The notes: generated from the sequence alone by a model not told the origin. A stretch of DNA of 64,000 nt from Trichopria drosophilae (GCA_030407085.1 CM059584.1:120566501-120630500); one strand, 5' to 3'. Numbered from the stretch's first letter, positions 1 through 11,609 are shown. Made by a program: numbers and translations.

Positions 1-36
1 GTAAAGTTCGTGTCCATTTGGGCAGAAACAGGTTAA
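1..36. mobile_element. Right end of a TTAA-type (piggyBac-like) MITE, cut by the window edge
   Basis: The first 36 bases read GTGTCC, TTGGGC, then GGTTAA. This matches the right terminus of the palindromic element ending at 21526 (GTGTCC..TTGGGC..GGGTTAA). Only the terminal part is visible. The family assignment rests on this resemblance and on the TTAA at 33-36. Confidence 0.45.
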
Positions 37-1130
37 TTTGATTCCTGTTTTTTTTTTCGCAGCGTATTTCTCCTTAGACGAAACCGTTCGACGTTATTGA
101 TAAAATTACTTCTGATATATTAGTCATAACAAATTTAAAGAATACATAAAAATTGAAGATTCACTTAATTCGAAATGTTAAAATGAAATATTGACAAAGC
201 AGTAAATCTTCTCTTCACTCGTTTTGAACATGACAGTGATTTGTACATTAAAAAATAATAAAATGAACAAAACTTTTTTATTTTTTCCATTGCAATGGAG
301 TGAATTTTCAAGTTTTATTTTAGTTAAAAAAATTGATATTTCTCACTTAATTTGTCCACCAACATTTAAATTTTTTAATTTATTTTATAATATTATTTCA
401 ACAGATTAAAAAAAATAATGGAAATGTTTATTTAATAGATATTTACACAAAATGGAGAATCTAATATAGTCTAAGTTATGACACCATTTAAGACTACAAT
501 TATTATAAATTCATATCTTAAAAACCATAAAAAAAAGTTAAATTTGATTTCACAGTTTAATAATTAAAACTCCTAAGATCGCATTAATTAAACGATTTTT
601 TTTCTTTGTAAACTATGTTATTTCTGTTGTATTAATTTAATAATTAATTCCAACTGTAGCGCTAAGCTTTAATCAATTATTTTTTGTTGTGATGGTTAAT
701 TACGATCAGATTTAAAATGTTACGAAATAACGTAAAAAAGTAAAATCATTTTTAAATATTTTAAGTTTAAATGAAGTCATTTGTATTAAATAATAACTAA
801 TATTAATGCCAAATTAGCAAGATTATACTATTCTCTTTAACCAATTTTGTCGACATAGATGACAACAATTTCATTCTTTAATAGATGAAAAATTTTATAT
901 AGAGAAGAGGCACATTTGCTCACTTGACTGACTGAAATATAACTCCTTCGTATTGGTCTTCGAGTTTATTCTTCATATTGAAATTATGAACGTTTTACTC
1001 TTTGAATAGTTTTATATTAATGAGACGCAGTTTTAGTAAAACCCTACTAATAAAAACGTTAATTTGAAAAATACCCTGATTGTGTGTTAAAAACAAATTA
1101 TTGACAAATTACTATGCATATTTACTTGAA
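37..1130. other. AT-rich intergenic stretch, nothing recognised
   Basis: Low-complexity AT-rich sequence with no convincing open frame, RNA or repeat structure. Confidence 0.5.
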
Positions 1131-1726
1131 TTAACCCATTAAGGATGGGAGACGCACATATTTACGTTGATTTTCGACCTTCATTTTCAACGATTTTGAA
1201 GCATTTTATTGAATTTCAGTCCACCATATTGGATCCGCCATCTTGAATTTAAAAAATCTAACCTCAAATTGCTGATCAGCAACTTCGAAAACCCCTGGAC
1301 CTCAGTTTTAAGGAAAATAATACCACTAGAGATGCGAATTTCATAATTGATAGAATAAGGTTTATTTTTTCGAGATATTGACGTTTTGAAGAGGTTAGGT
1401 TGATTCGGGGCAAGACAAAAAAATTCCTGGTTGAAGTTCATATATTTTGTGCGCTTTTGGTTACAGAAAGGCATCGATTCGGCAACATTATTGATACGAA
1501 AACAAATTCACAAAAAACGAAACACACGAAATTGTGTTCATTTTTTTTAAATGCGCACTATTGGTTTTTAAAGCAATTTAAATGCAATTTTGACCACGCT
1601 AATCGAAAGAGCTACTCGAAAATAATAGGTTGGTCACTTTCAAATCAATATTAATCTTATTTCCTGTTGAGAATGAAGGTCGAAAATCAACGTAAATATG
1701 TGCGTCTCCTGTCCTTAATGGGTTAA
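1131..1726. mobile_element. piggyBac-like MITE with TTAA target sites and ~60-bp terminal inverted repeats
   Basis: Both ends carry TTAA followed by CCCATTAAGG. The left arm 1131-1194 is repeated inverted at 1668-1726 with only a few mismatches (shared core AGACGCACATATTTACGTTG). TTAA duplication plus CCC termini is the signature of the piggyBac superfamily. The interior holds no transposase. It holds the module TCCACCATATTGGATCCGCC seen in other elements here. Minus-strand open frames through it (95 codons, ending in WRIQYGG) are a by-product of that module. Confidence 0.85.
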
Positions 1727-3327
1727 GGAAGTACTTTAGCAGCTTAAGTAAGGTTTACTAAATAAAATAAACGTATTTATTAGCAAAAGACAAATCGAAG
1801 AAAGTGTTTTACTTGAATAAAGCCATGTTCAGTTTTTCGTTCCGATTTGTATCAATACAGTACTAATAGACTATTAATATTTAACATTTTCACCAAAACC
1901 ATTGCAATTAACAAATTTGGGGACGTAATATTAATCTTTACTAAATTTGGTATATTACGCAACCATGTGTGTTAATCTTTTTTTAAAAATAATGAACATT
2001 TCTAACTCCACATTGAAGGGATTTAATAATTTGTTATTTTTAAAAACAATTTATCAAAGTACTGACGACATGTTTAATTACGCACTAAGACAACAAAAGA
2101 AGACATTTTATAATGTATTTTATAACGTATTTTCTTAATGTAGCAAAAAAATAAGAAGAAAATATAAACAAAGGTATTATGTAAAAAATACGATATTTCG
2201 TCACGAGGTCGGAAAAATTGATTTTACTTCGCCTAAAGATTTCGCACCAAATTTTTTTTAATCTCATCTATTCTTTTTGACGTTTTCTTATGATTGAAAT
2301 GTTTGTAGGAAAAATAACTTCTATTCTCTTTCTATTTAAATATTAAAACGATAAAATAATAACGATTAAATACTCGTAACTGTGTTTTCAAACTAAACAC
2401 CTTAAAGGTTTATTCTTAATCATTATTTTCATTCAATTTTTGAGATTCCAAATCAAATTTATTTTAAAATGAAATAAAAATAATTTTCGTTAGAAATATG
2501 CGTTTTGATGTTTGCAATAAAAAAATTTGCATGCTTTCTAATTGGGACTTTTAGGTTCAGTCACGTTTCAAAATCAATATTGTGTGTGTATTTGTAAAAG
2601 TTTGTTTTAGAGAATGTCAGTAAGTTAATTGTTCTCAAGAATGGGTGAGTACAAAATGGCTTATGCTATATTTAATAAATTAACTTTCTATGCTGTGTTT
2701 CTTTCAAGAAATACTGATAATAGAATCGTTTTCAAGAGAACTTTGGAAATTTCAATAAAGTTTATTATATTAAACATCTAGCAGCACTTCGTTCCAACTC
2801 GTTATTCAAAAGAATCGTTTTTTATCATAATAGTATAATGTTATTGTAGAATGAAATGTTTAAAATTCTACTACGATAGTCATGAATCATAAAAGTTTAA
2901 CTTACGCGATAGCAAAAAATGATACGTTAATTATTTACAACTGCATCGATGAACTAAGTGCTAAGTGGCATTTCCACGTTGGTACAAAATTTACCATTTG
3001 AAGATCTTAATACATTAAATGTTAATTAAACTTTCGTTACTTCACGTTTTGGTTATATATTTCTATTCGGACAAAAAATGTGGGTACTAAATTTTTAATA
3101 AAAATGTAATAAAATATCATGACCATATTTTATCCTGCTTTTAGTATTACTTTTTCTTTACGATTTTTACAAAGTTCTTTTATGAGGAAAAACTAATTGA
3201 TCAGAAATGACTTAAGGCCCTGTTTAGCCTATGTCGCTACTAGGTGGCGTAAACACTCATGGGGTATAGCCACAAGTTGTTGGAACCCTATTCGTTTCGT
3301 ACATTTGTAAATAAACACAAAAAACGT
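1727..3327. other. AT-rich intergenic stretch, nothing recognised
   Basis: No coding, RNA or repeat structure that I can support. A slightly GC-richer patch at 3210-3300 is unexplained. Confidence 0.4.
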
Positions 3328-3440
3328 TTTAATATTTATTTTATTTATTTATTTATTTATTCACTTTGGCTTGAGGAGTTCACCTCTCTGGCCAACCAAC
3401 TAAGTAGACACATAGATAATACTAGGATTTAGTGATATAC
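3328..3440 (-). mobile_element. 3' end of a non-LTR retroelement with (AATA)n tail
   Basis: Read on the minus strand, GGTTGGCCAGAGAGGTGAAC and CTCCTCAAGCCAAAGTGA run straight into a tail of AATA/AAAT units (3328-3360). A unique 3' end followed by a short tandem A-rich tail is typical of LINEs or SINEs that prime on simple repeats. No coding sequence can be attached to it with confidence, and no target duplication was found. Confidence 0.5.
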
Positions 3441-3987
3441 ATTTCTTGTAAATAAGCATATAACAGCATGTATCTGAACTAGTACCTTATACATTAAGGA
3501 ATGCGGAAATAACAAATTTCGGTAGATTCAAAAATTAACTATAGTTCAAACATTAACTACTGTTTTCTATGATATTAATTACATAATTTCCTAAACTTAA
3601 CAACTAATATAAAATAAAGCCGTGTACATTTAAATTTCGGTAGATTAAATTGATTTAAACTAAAATAGAGACGAGTGCAGTGCCCTTTTATATACCCTTT
3701 ATTACTGTGTAACTTAATGAAGGAAATATTTTTCTCACACTCGATGCACAAAATGCTATTTTGCTCCCTATATTGAGGGAGAAATTTGGTCATTTATGAC
3801 ATATTTTTTAGGAAAATCACTCGAAAATCATAGTTTTGTGCAAAAACTCTTCCTGTATAATTTATATTACATAAACAGTGGAGTTATGAACTAAGTGGAA
3901 GGCAAGGATTGTGAAATTATTTATGATTATTACAAATATAGTAACGATCACTATCAATATAGCTGATTATATACATGTACCATTTTA
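3441..3987. repeat. Short internal duplication around AAATTTCGGTAGATT
   Basis: AAATTTCGGTAGATT occurs twice, about 115 bases apart (near 3515 and 3634). The flanks are diverged copies of an ATAAAATARAGMCGTG-like stretch. It may be the 3' untranslated part of the retroelement whose tail lies at 3328-3360. No other feature is visible. Confidence 0.35.
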
Positions 3988-4229
3988 ATACATTAAACAC
4001 AAGCACTATATGGTATGTCACCAGTACCAATATTTGTACCGTGTACAATATTAACTTTCTTAGACGCCGTTAGGAGCGATCTTGGCTCTCGCAGTCATCT
4101 ATTCCTCTCGTTGTGGAAATCGATTTCCATTTCATATACATCTGAGGACTCTTTCAGCATTCTACCATGGTCTACGTATTTGAGGACATTTGGAGTGCCG
4201 GTCCAAAACACGACAAATAAAAAGTACAT
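3988..4229 (-). pseudogene. Decayed coding fragment, family not recognised
   Basis: A minus-strand frame starts at ATG 4229 with a hydrophobic start (MYFLFVVFW), then TGTPNVLKYVDHGRMLKES and an acidic stretch (DVYEMEIDF), and stops with TGA at 4095-4097. Without that stop the same frame would continue through LREPRSLLTASKK and NIVHGTNIGTGDI to a TAA near 3988. The balanced amino-acid composition is unlike the AT-driven chance frames around it, so I read it as an exon or retrocopy with one nonsense change. It abuts the half foldback at 4233. I do not recognise the protein. Chance cannot be excluded. Confidence 0.35.
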
Positions 4230-4232
4230 AAT

Positions 4233-4362
4233 AAAATAGGCACATCGACAAGCGGACAGCCATTTTTTGACGTGTCGGTTTTTTTACTGTCGACTTTTCG
4301 ATTATCGGTTTTTTGACCTATCGGCTTTTTGATTTGTCGGTTTTTCGACCCGCGCCCTATTT
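4233..4362. repeat. Half of a GCCGAC-type foldback element
   Basis: The centre (CACATCGACAAGCGGACAG) and right arm are present: GTCGGTTTTT, ACTGTCGACTTTTCGA, GTCGGTTTTTCGACCCG. The left arm found in complete copies (27689-27878, 49769-49997) is missing and is replaced by the coding-like fragment ending at 4229. Confidence 0.7.
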
Positions 4363-4689
4363 TCGGAGTAGTTGTTATTATGGATTCCAATTTATGAAGC
4401 TATACACGAATAAAAGAACCGTAGATTTAAAATGTTTTTATTAAAATACTCCTAAATAATTGTATTTAAAATGCATATTGAAACCAGACCGTTCAATCAG
4501 ATTGCAGGATCATTTTCACTTGGAAAACGGCACTGGAGAAAAGCAACTATTGACCGGAAAGAAAGGATAACTAAAAAGCGATACCACAGTGTAAAAAAAA
4601 TCGTTAAAAATAATTAGCGTCAAATAAAGGTTAATGACTTCCAGGGTTTTTCAGGTGACCGAGAGGAGTTATTGTTATACGCCTATCGT
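4363..4689. other. Intergenic, nothing recognised
   Basis: No supported feature. Confidence 0.4.
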
Positions 4690-5050
4690 AAACTTCGTAC
4701 CTTTACCTATTATTTGGAAGCGCCGCGGAAAGTCAAGCGATGATCATAAAGCGAAAGGAGCGCCGCGTTACGACCTGCTCGCTGTGACGCAAAGAACCCA
4801 CAATTAATCGTAAAAAAAGATCGGGGGACGAAATCTCACGATCCGTCAAGTTTCCTCGACTGCGGCCATTGGCCGCAGGAAGCTCGGAAAGTGCTCTCGC
4901 GTTACGGTTCACTTGATGCACGTACTACATACCGCGTAACGGAACGGCTTTTTACAGGGGCGATGGATTTTTCTTCGGGGAGATCGAAAGTAGAAGTCGC
5001 CGCTCTTTTATTCCGCTTTGCCGTTTTTTTACGAGCGGTGTGGCTCGAAA
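4690..5050. other. GC-rich non-repetitive island, possible regulatory element
   Basis: CpG-bearing sequence (GCGCCGCGG, GGCCATTGGCC palindrome, CGCGTTACG) in an AT-rich setting. It has no second copy in the window and no convincing coding frame. It contains ACAATTAATCG and TGATCATAAA, which resemble homeodomain sites. A function as enhancer or untranslated exon is inference. Confidence 0.35.
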
Positions 5051-5941
5051 ATTAGGCGATTAAAGTTATTTACCATTACAGATTTGTGATTTCTAAATCG
5101 CACTTACTTATATATAGATCAGTTTTTAGTTGCTCAATAATTCAGGGAAACTGACAATAGATCGTTTTCGTCAGGTAATTTGGCAATTTTTCGCTAGCGA
5201 AACGACCATTTTTTGTAATTGGTCACCGTTATGTGGGTCATTTTCTAGAACAGTTTTCTAGAATATTACAGTAATTTTCACAGATAAAATGTTTTCCGCG
5301 TTGAACTGCAACGATCGCGAATGCACCTAGCGGCAGCAATCCGAAGTTGGTCCTTGAAAAAAAATTTCAATAACTCCTGATCGTTTCAAATGTTGATATT
5401 TTCAATTGTTTCTTCGTCTGAGCAGCGACGAAAGCGACGCCATCTGCATAACGTAAATAGAAACTATTCTTCAGTAACATTTTTGGAAGGATAAATAAAG
5501 AATTTTCATTTCTAAATAGAAAATAGATGTTTTGTCCTACTTGAAACTGAAAATTTCTGATTATAACTAGAGCAACGAATAGTTTTTATGTTTTTCGCAG
5601 GCAACGCCATCTTTGTAGCTTGCCAGACGAATAATATGACGAAAAGTATTTCTCATACTTCCTATCTAACCTAGCCTTGTTTATTAAACGCATTATGGCC
5701 CAAGTCCCTGTCCAAAATGATATCGCTCAAAATCAATTAATCTTATCTTAAGTTATATCCGATTATTCGCCTTCACTCACAACACTTCGTTTCGCTATAC
5801 TTCGGCAAGGATCGGAAGACCCCGGAACACTTCGGTTAGAGGTACACTCGTGACGGACATAAATAGGAATACCGAAGTGGGGGTAGTGTTCACCGCTTAA
5901 ATTCTATGTCAACTTTCACTATTAATAATACACCAAAAAAA
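5051..5941. other. Intergenic with minor internal similarities
   Basis: CGACGCCATCT and CAACGCCATCT occur at about 5435 and 5603. A short GC-richer patch at 5770-5900 repeats ACACTTCG three times. No gene or bounded element was identified. Confidence 0.35.
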
Positions 5942-6315
5942 AATTTAAGGGGTTCTAAAGTAGACCGCTCATAAGGTAGAAAACTTGACTAAACAAGGCA
6001 AATTACAAATAACTGAATAAAATTTTCAAAATTCGGGCAATTCTAATTACTATAGACGGTTTCCTATAGATTACCAAATACATTAATTGAGAACTGACCA
6101 AGAATTTTTAGAAATAAATGATTTTTATTTATTTCAGAAAATTAACGGTTCTTAATTGATTTCTTTTGAATTTCCAAGGATACCGTGCATAATAATTAGA
6201 ATTGCCCTTGCAGAGCCCGAATTCTGAAAAACCGATTCAGCGATTTCATATTTACGGTTTTTAGTGAAAATTCTGACCTTATGAGCTGAGCACTTTAGAA
6301 CCGCGGTAAGAATTT
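5942..6315. mobile_element. Long-inverted-repeat element (MITE-like)
   Basis: The left arm GGTTCTAAAGT..GCTCATAAGGT (5950-5978) matches the inverted right arm (6278-6303). An inner pair, GGGCAATTCTAATTA (about 6038) and its complement (about 6197), continues the symmetry. No open frame or transposase is present. The exact ends and target duplication are unclear. Confidence 0.65.
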
Positions 6316-6323
6316 AATGTTTT

Positions 6324-6892
6324 CCTGTAAGTAAGAGTTGATTCTGGTAGGATTTTTTTAATCAGAATTCAAACATAACTGCAGAAATATCTAATTGTCT
6401 CTAGTTTTTGAGATGTTCAAGATAAAAGTGTAAAAAAACGTGTTTTTTTTACATTTTTCTTATCTATATAGAATACTACGCGAAAAAATCGAGAAATGGA
6501 AAATGGCGGATCCAATATGTCAGACGAAATTGTTTAAATTCGAATCACTTCAAAGTCGTCATCGTCTTAGCTACTTTTAGAGAAAAATAGAAAAAATGTC
6601 CTAAAACTGTTGTTTACCCCTCTGACCTTTAATTTGGGCAAAAAGTTGGTTAACTTCAACATTTTAGCACACATATTTTAATTCTGCGTAACAAATCCTA
6701 TAACAGTAGATTCTTAGTGGTGGTACTAGGAGACATCAGCATTTTTTTTAAATTGATGTTCAAAAATGCTTAGAATTGAATTTTTTAATCTCATTGACCT
6801 TCATATCTTCAACTAGAGCCAATTGGTTATTTCGGTAGTCAATTTTGGGCTCTAGAGAAAAAATACTATCAAAATCAACTCTTACTTATAGG
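6324..6892. mobile_element. Inverted-repeat element with TAAGTAAGAGTTGATT ends
   Basis: CCTGTAAGTAAGAGTTGATT (from 6324) is answered by AATCAACTCTTACTTATAGG (6873-6892). The interior holds a copy of the AAAATGGCGGATCCAATATG module at about 6500. It is non-coding. Confidence 0.6.
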
Positions 6893-6947
6893 GCCATCGA
6901 ATTATTTGTATTCAAAATAATATTAACCCGAACCAAATAAATTGGAT

Positions 6948-7033
6948 GCGGGTCGAAAAATCGACAAATCAAAATCATTTTTTGTCGGTTTTTTGACTGT
7001 CGGCTTTTCGATTGGCGGTTTTTCGACCTGCAC
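6948..7033. repeat. Small GCCGAC-type foldback element
   Basis: GGGTCGAAAAATCGACAAAT on the left is complementary to the right side (GGCGGTTTTTCGACCTG), with GTCGGTTTTTTGACTGTCGG between. This is the shortest copy of the family and consists almost only of sub-repeats. Confidence 0.75.
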
Positions 7034-9039
7034 CTAATAAATTATCTCGAATAAAATATAGATCTGGCAGCAACCACGCTATAAATGATTTAATAATTAA
7101 GTATTAAACACATAATGAAAATATGTTAAATATTAACAAAAAGTTCTACTTTAATTTCACTTTTACTCACCTACAGGGAGATAAATAGTATTTAACAAAT
7201 GTTACCATTTTAACTAAGACTTCGGGGACAAACCTACATTTCTGTTAATATATACAATTAGTTCAGTAAATTTGCCGATTTAGATAGTACTCGCTACGAT
7301 TTTGCATAGAAATGTATCTGTGCTACGCCATCCCTCAGGTACACTAACAGTCAATTACAGAGAGAAACATCAGAATAGAGAAATAAAGAAATGAAAATCA
7401 CATAATACTTAAATTAAAGGAATGTTTCTTTGATTTTTTACTGAATTCAAATATTTAATTTTTAATTAAAACGGGGACAAACTTGTTAGTAAATTTTTAT
7501 TAATTAGTTTAGTATTTGGATATCATGGCTCCGATTTTTTTTTTGTTCAAATGTCCAAATATATAATGAATCAAAAATCCGTTTTCTTTTTCAAAAAAAT
7601 TACTCCAAAATCTAACATTATCTTTGCAAGTTAAGTGAACTATTTTCGTAATTTTTGCCATTATTTTTTTTTTATATATTTTTGCCAATATTGAATATGA
7701 TAATTTGCCATTATTTTTTATGAAAATGAGCGTCATTTCTTTTTAAATTGTGTAAAACTAGTAGTAGATTTTTAAAAAACTAATAATTTTTTTAATAGCA
7801 ATTTTCGTGTTGCAATTATCATTAATGAATGATGGTATAACGTAAAAATAATTTTTTTGTCTAGTTCTCCCTAGTTTTCTCTAATGTTAATTTTTTTCTT
7901 TCGCTTTTAATGGACTGAAATGTCATTCTTCACAGAGTGAAATATTCACTCTTAATAAAAGAATGGCCCAATTTTAACTCCACGCAATTTAATGAGCAAA
8001 AACGTTTGTTCACGTGATACAGTTCAATCAATTTCAAACTAAGATGAAAATATTCTCTGTATAGAAGACTTATTTAAATCCCACAAAGTATAAATTCTCT
8101 TGATTGTAAAACAAATTTCAACCTTTTTTTTTTGTGGAAAATATATAAACAAATTCGAGGAGCAAACATCACGATAATTTAGCTTGTAATATACAAAAAA
8201 AAACTTCAAAAACTACAATTAGTACAGCTTATGATTCTGTGTAATTGATCACGTTCGAGTTTTCCATGAACTCGATGTCATTTCTGTATAGATCATAGTT
8301 CAAATTTTCATGCCTATGCAGCTGTCAGTGAATGCTTGCTAATAACAACTCAGATAGTAATTGTTCTCGATAAAGATGAAAAGATAGGTTAAAAGATAAT
8401 TTATTTCGAATTGCATATAAACTATGCATTAAAATTACCCAATAATACAATAAAAATGAATATTTAAACTTACAGTCACATTTTTAATCATATTTATTGA
8501 ATTTTAGTTATCGTTAAGGCTCAAGTAAAAATATCGTCACATATGATTTACAGGTGAAAAAAGATTTATAATAAAAATGGATAAAATGTAAGATAATTCT
8601 TTTATCAATCAAACAAGGAAATATTATCAATTCTCACTCCTGGATCAGAAATGAAGATGGTAAAGTATTTTAATAATTAGAAGATGAAATTTTATGGTTT
8701 TAGTAAGATAAAAAAAATATTACTAAATTCATTAGACTCGCTTGCAGGTTATTTAGTCATTTTTAAAGAGCTAATACAAATATTGCAGAAAAAGTTCGAA
8801 CACTGAACTAATTAGTTTTCTGAAATTAATCGCCATTATGAATTTCTGACATCTGATGGATATTTCCTAATATTTAACATCGTCGATACCCCCTGAGGAA
8901 TTGTCCAAAGCTTCATTTGACTTATAACATTAAAATTTTGCAAATGAATGTCATAACTTTTCAACCGTTTGTAAATTAATATAAGTAAATAAATGTGTTT
9001 ACTATCCTTCACTGCATGGTAGACATCTATTGTTCATTG
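7034..9039. other. AT-rich intergenic stretch, nothing recognised
   Basis: Short A/T runs and no supported gene or repeat boundary. A 75-codon minus frame at 7509-7736 is lysine/isoleucine-rich, as expected from AT bias. Confidence 0.45.
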
Positions 9040-9296
9040 CAGTAGAGCCCCGGTATAATTGTATCTCGTTATATTTACGTCCTAGCATATTTGTCAGGTA
9101 CGGTCGCGGTATATTTATCTATCGACGCTCTCGTCCCTCTCATCCCCCCTTGCGGGATGAGGCCTCAGGAAGAGGCTGCTATGACGTCACGAACATAACG
9201 CGACTGACGGAGAAGCGGCGTCTTCTTTTGGTAAATATAACGAGACGGAACGGGAGGGCGAGGAATCGACCGGGTAAATATACCGGGACTCTACTG
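9040..9296. mobile_element. pogo/Tigger-like MITE, CAGTAGAGYCCCGGTATA ends
   Basis: The left end CAGTAGAGCCCCGGTATA is inverted at the right end (TATACCGGGACTCTACTG). The interior, with its CCTCAGGAAG, GTCACGAACATAA and CTTCTTTTGGTAAATATAACG blocks, is shared with 39962-40219. A CAGT start in a TIR of this kind is typical of the pogo branch of Tc1/mariner. A TA follows the right end, but the left flank is TG. No transposase is encoded. Confidence 0.85.
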
Positions 9297-9399
9297 TATA
9301 GTGTTTCTCTAAAGATAGTCTTAATAAAAATAATTTCTTGAATATAAATTAAAATTAGCATAGGAAAAGAGACGGCGTAAATAATATAAATAAAATAGG

Positions 9400-10205
9400 G
9401 AGCTGTTGGAAGGTAAACAAAATAAAAATTAACGTTTCGACCCTAATTCGGTTCCTTTTCAGAAAGAGTATGAAAAACCGGAGAAATTTGTTCGTATTTA
9501 TATTAAACACACGGACAAGGAATATGTATGTGTTAGTGTATAATACTGAGAATCAACGGGTTAATACGTTACATTTGATTTATCTATATTAATTTAAAAA
9601 AGAATGGTATATTTCTGAACGATTCGAGTCATCAAATCTGTTTTTTAAGTTGTTTTTCTCTTTTTTGATAAAAAAATTTTCCATGTTTTATCTTTTTTTT
9701 CCCAGTTTTTCTCTTTTGCAAGAATTTTTGTATTCTTATAATCGAAGTCATGACCAGTTTCCAATCGATGTAAAGTTAAACCAGAATGTTGTTCGCCATA
9801 TTTGGCTAAAATATTCTTTTTACGTTCTTTTATTCGAGAATCAAGAGGTCTGTAGGTCTGTCCTATGTAGGATTTATTACATTGAAAACATGGTATTTTG
9901 TAAACAACTTCACTTTGCTTCTCTACTGGTAACATGTCTTTTCCTGGTTTAATTTTCGTGATGTTAGTATTAAATGGTGTTGAAATTGTCCTGATATTTT
10001 GTTTTTTTGAAAATATTAGCTAAGTTTTCAGTTAGCCCTTTAATGTATGGAAAACTAATATTTTTTGGAGGTACATTATTATTGTTTGTTCTGTTATTGT
10101 TCTTTGAATGTAAAATGTAGACGACGCTTTTTTATTCAATGATTAATTAGTGTTAATGGGTAACCGTTTTGTTGTAAGATATTTTTATTGCCGTTCGTTA
10201 AAATA
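9400..10205 (-). pseudogene. Penelope-like retroelement remnant: end of RT linker plus GIY-YIG endonuclease
   Basis: Read on the minus strand. From 10205 a frame gives NKNILQQNGYPLTLINH, then IKKRR after a stop, then FPYIKGLTENLANIF near 10060. After a one-base frame break near 9975 it continues as NTNITKIKPGKDMLPVEK and VVYKIPCFQCNKSYIGQTYR, ending at 9645. NGYP and PYIKGL motifs followed by a Cys-containing KSYIGQT block are the linker and GIY-YIG endonuclease order of Penelope-like elements. The reverse transcriptase core is absent, as in the usual 5'-truncated copies. Stops and shifts make it dead. The 3' flank carries a ribozyme-like motif (9433-9462). Confidence 0.85.
9433..9462 (-). 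ncRNA. Degenerate hammerhead-ribozyme-like core in the Penelope 3' region
   Basis: On the minus strand, CTGAAAAGGAACCGAATTAG continues into GGTCGAAACG. This has the order CUGANGA / stem II / GAAAC of type I hammerheads, which Penelope-like elements are known to carry in their terminal repeats. Stem II would be GAACC with GGGTC (one mismatch) closed by GAATTA. The core reads CTGAAAA, so the normally invariant G8 is A, and activity is not expected. The cleavage strand was not located. Confidence 0.4.
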
Positions 10206-11237
10206 AACGTTAATTTGGTATATCAAAAAAATCTGAAATAAAAGTTGCGCAGTTTCGCAAATTATCGTAATGAAGCCGCTATGCATGTAAAGTACTTGCT
10301 CGAAACTTCGTTTGTTCTTGAATTCGTTAACTTTCCGTCACCGGCCCCTTTCAAAATGGTTCCTTTGAGAAAAGGGCTTTGCCATTGCTTACGCCTGTAA
10401 TTTCCAAGCTAAGGTCGTCATGACAACTTCGAATATAGGAAACCTCGTACCAAGCCTACACTTGTAATGGGGACGATGTTGTCGAGTCTCCCCCAAAAGT
10501 GTCAATCGCAACAGATACATCTGATCCCTTATAAATCATTTTCTAATTTTTGGTTCATTGAACCCTTCAGAAGACCCCCCTCGGAGGTGTAAGTTTTTAT
10601 TTTTTAACGCAACACTCAAATCTGTGAGTTTTTCAGATTTATTTTATACATATGGTAACGAGTGATTTATATCTGAATTATCAAATAGTTCATTATCGAA
10701 GAATTTATATTATTGTCTGAGATAATTCTAAAAAATATTAAAAATCTAATCAAGTTTTGCTGTACCTACTTGCACTCTTACGTAAACTTTTGTTAACGTA
10801 TGTTCCGGTAAGGGTGATAATAATCTGTGATAATCCAATCAATCCTCATTTATTTTAATGAGCTTCCTGATTGGAAACTAGTAGATTAAAAAAAGTGAAA
10901 ATAATAATGAATAACTATAAGTTATCGTTATTTAGGTATTCACTAGTACAATAAACCATTTAATATACAATTGAATAAATAAAGAAAGTTCGAAAGTATA
11001 CAATGACAAAGTATACAAACTACGTGACGTTAAATCATATCGTACGTAATAAATACAGTTGTTAATTAACGCAAGCTATGTAAACCGTAAAATGAACCCC
11101 TTAACTGCGGAATCGGCAGTGCGGATGACGAGATTTTGAAAAAAATCATAAAAACTGACGTTTTACCTTCTTTATATCTTCTGTTAAACAATGAATTTAT
11201 AAACGGACTACAGCATCTTGTTTGTATACCTTAAATA
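10206..11237. other. Intergenic, moderately GC-rich patch at 10310-10600
   Basis: 10310-10600 has higher GC and a small hairpin (ACCCCCCTCGGAGGT). It may be unrecognised repeat or regulatory sequence. The rest is AT-rich with nothing supported. Confidence 0.35.
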
Positions 11238-11609
11238 GTACTTTTTGAACCAAGGGCGTAAAATAGTCGTTTCTCGCCCGTAGTGCAAACAATATTTTTC
11301 TATTTAGGGGTAGTAAAATGACCATTCATTCTATCACACAAATTAAAGATGTTTACGAATCACTGCGAAGCCCAACAATGACTAGCGACTTTATTTTTCA
11401 ATGAGTAATGTTTATAATAGCAAATTTGTATAATACCACGCTACTGCACGTTTATTTGTATTTACAATTGTCATTTTCTCTTGTCTCCCACCATTATCCT
11501 AATGTATTGTAATATAAGAAATTATAAGAAATCGTGTTTCAGACTGTTTTTATTTCCTAATAAGGAGGCATATAATGGTCATTTTACGCCCCCTGAATCA
11601 AAAAGGATA
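11238..11609. mobile_element. Inverted-repeat MITE, TACTTTTTGAAYCAAGGGCG type
   Basis: TACTTTTTGAACCAAGGGCG then TAAAAT on the left is complementary to ATTTTACGCC then CCCTGAATCAAAAAGGATA on the right. The block GCCCGTAGTGCAAACAATAT next to the left end recurs at 54830-54900, defining a two-copy family. No coding content. Confidence 0.65.

Noticed and set aside
3336..3360. Simple TTTA microsatellite
   Set aside because: It directly abuts a GGCTTGAGGAG..CTCTGGCCAACC block on one side only, so it is better read as a retroelement tail.
3990..4040. RHIM-like immune motif in KVNIVHGTNIGTGDI
   Set aside because: Only a vague resemblance in a frame that is itself doubtful; not enough to name a family.
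4172..4390. 72-codon minus frame with peptides of KTDNRKVDSKKTD type
   Set aside because: It is the translation of GCCGAC foldback sub-repeats. The same peptide pattern appears at 36083-36361 for the same reason.
9030..9341. 103-codon + frame
   Set aside because: It lies within the pogo-like MITE 9040-9296 and is not shared as a frame with the second copy at 39962-40219.
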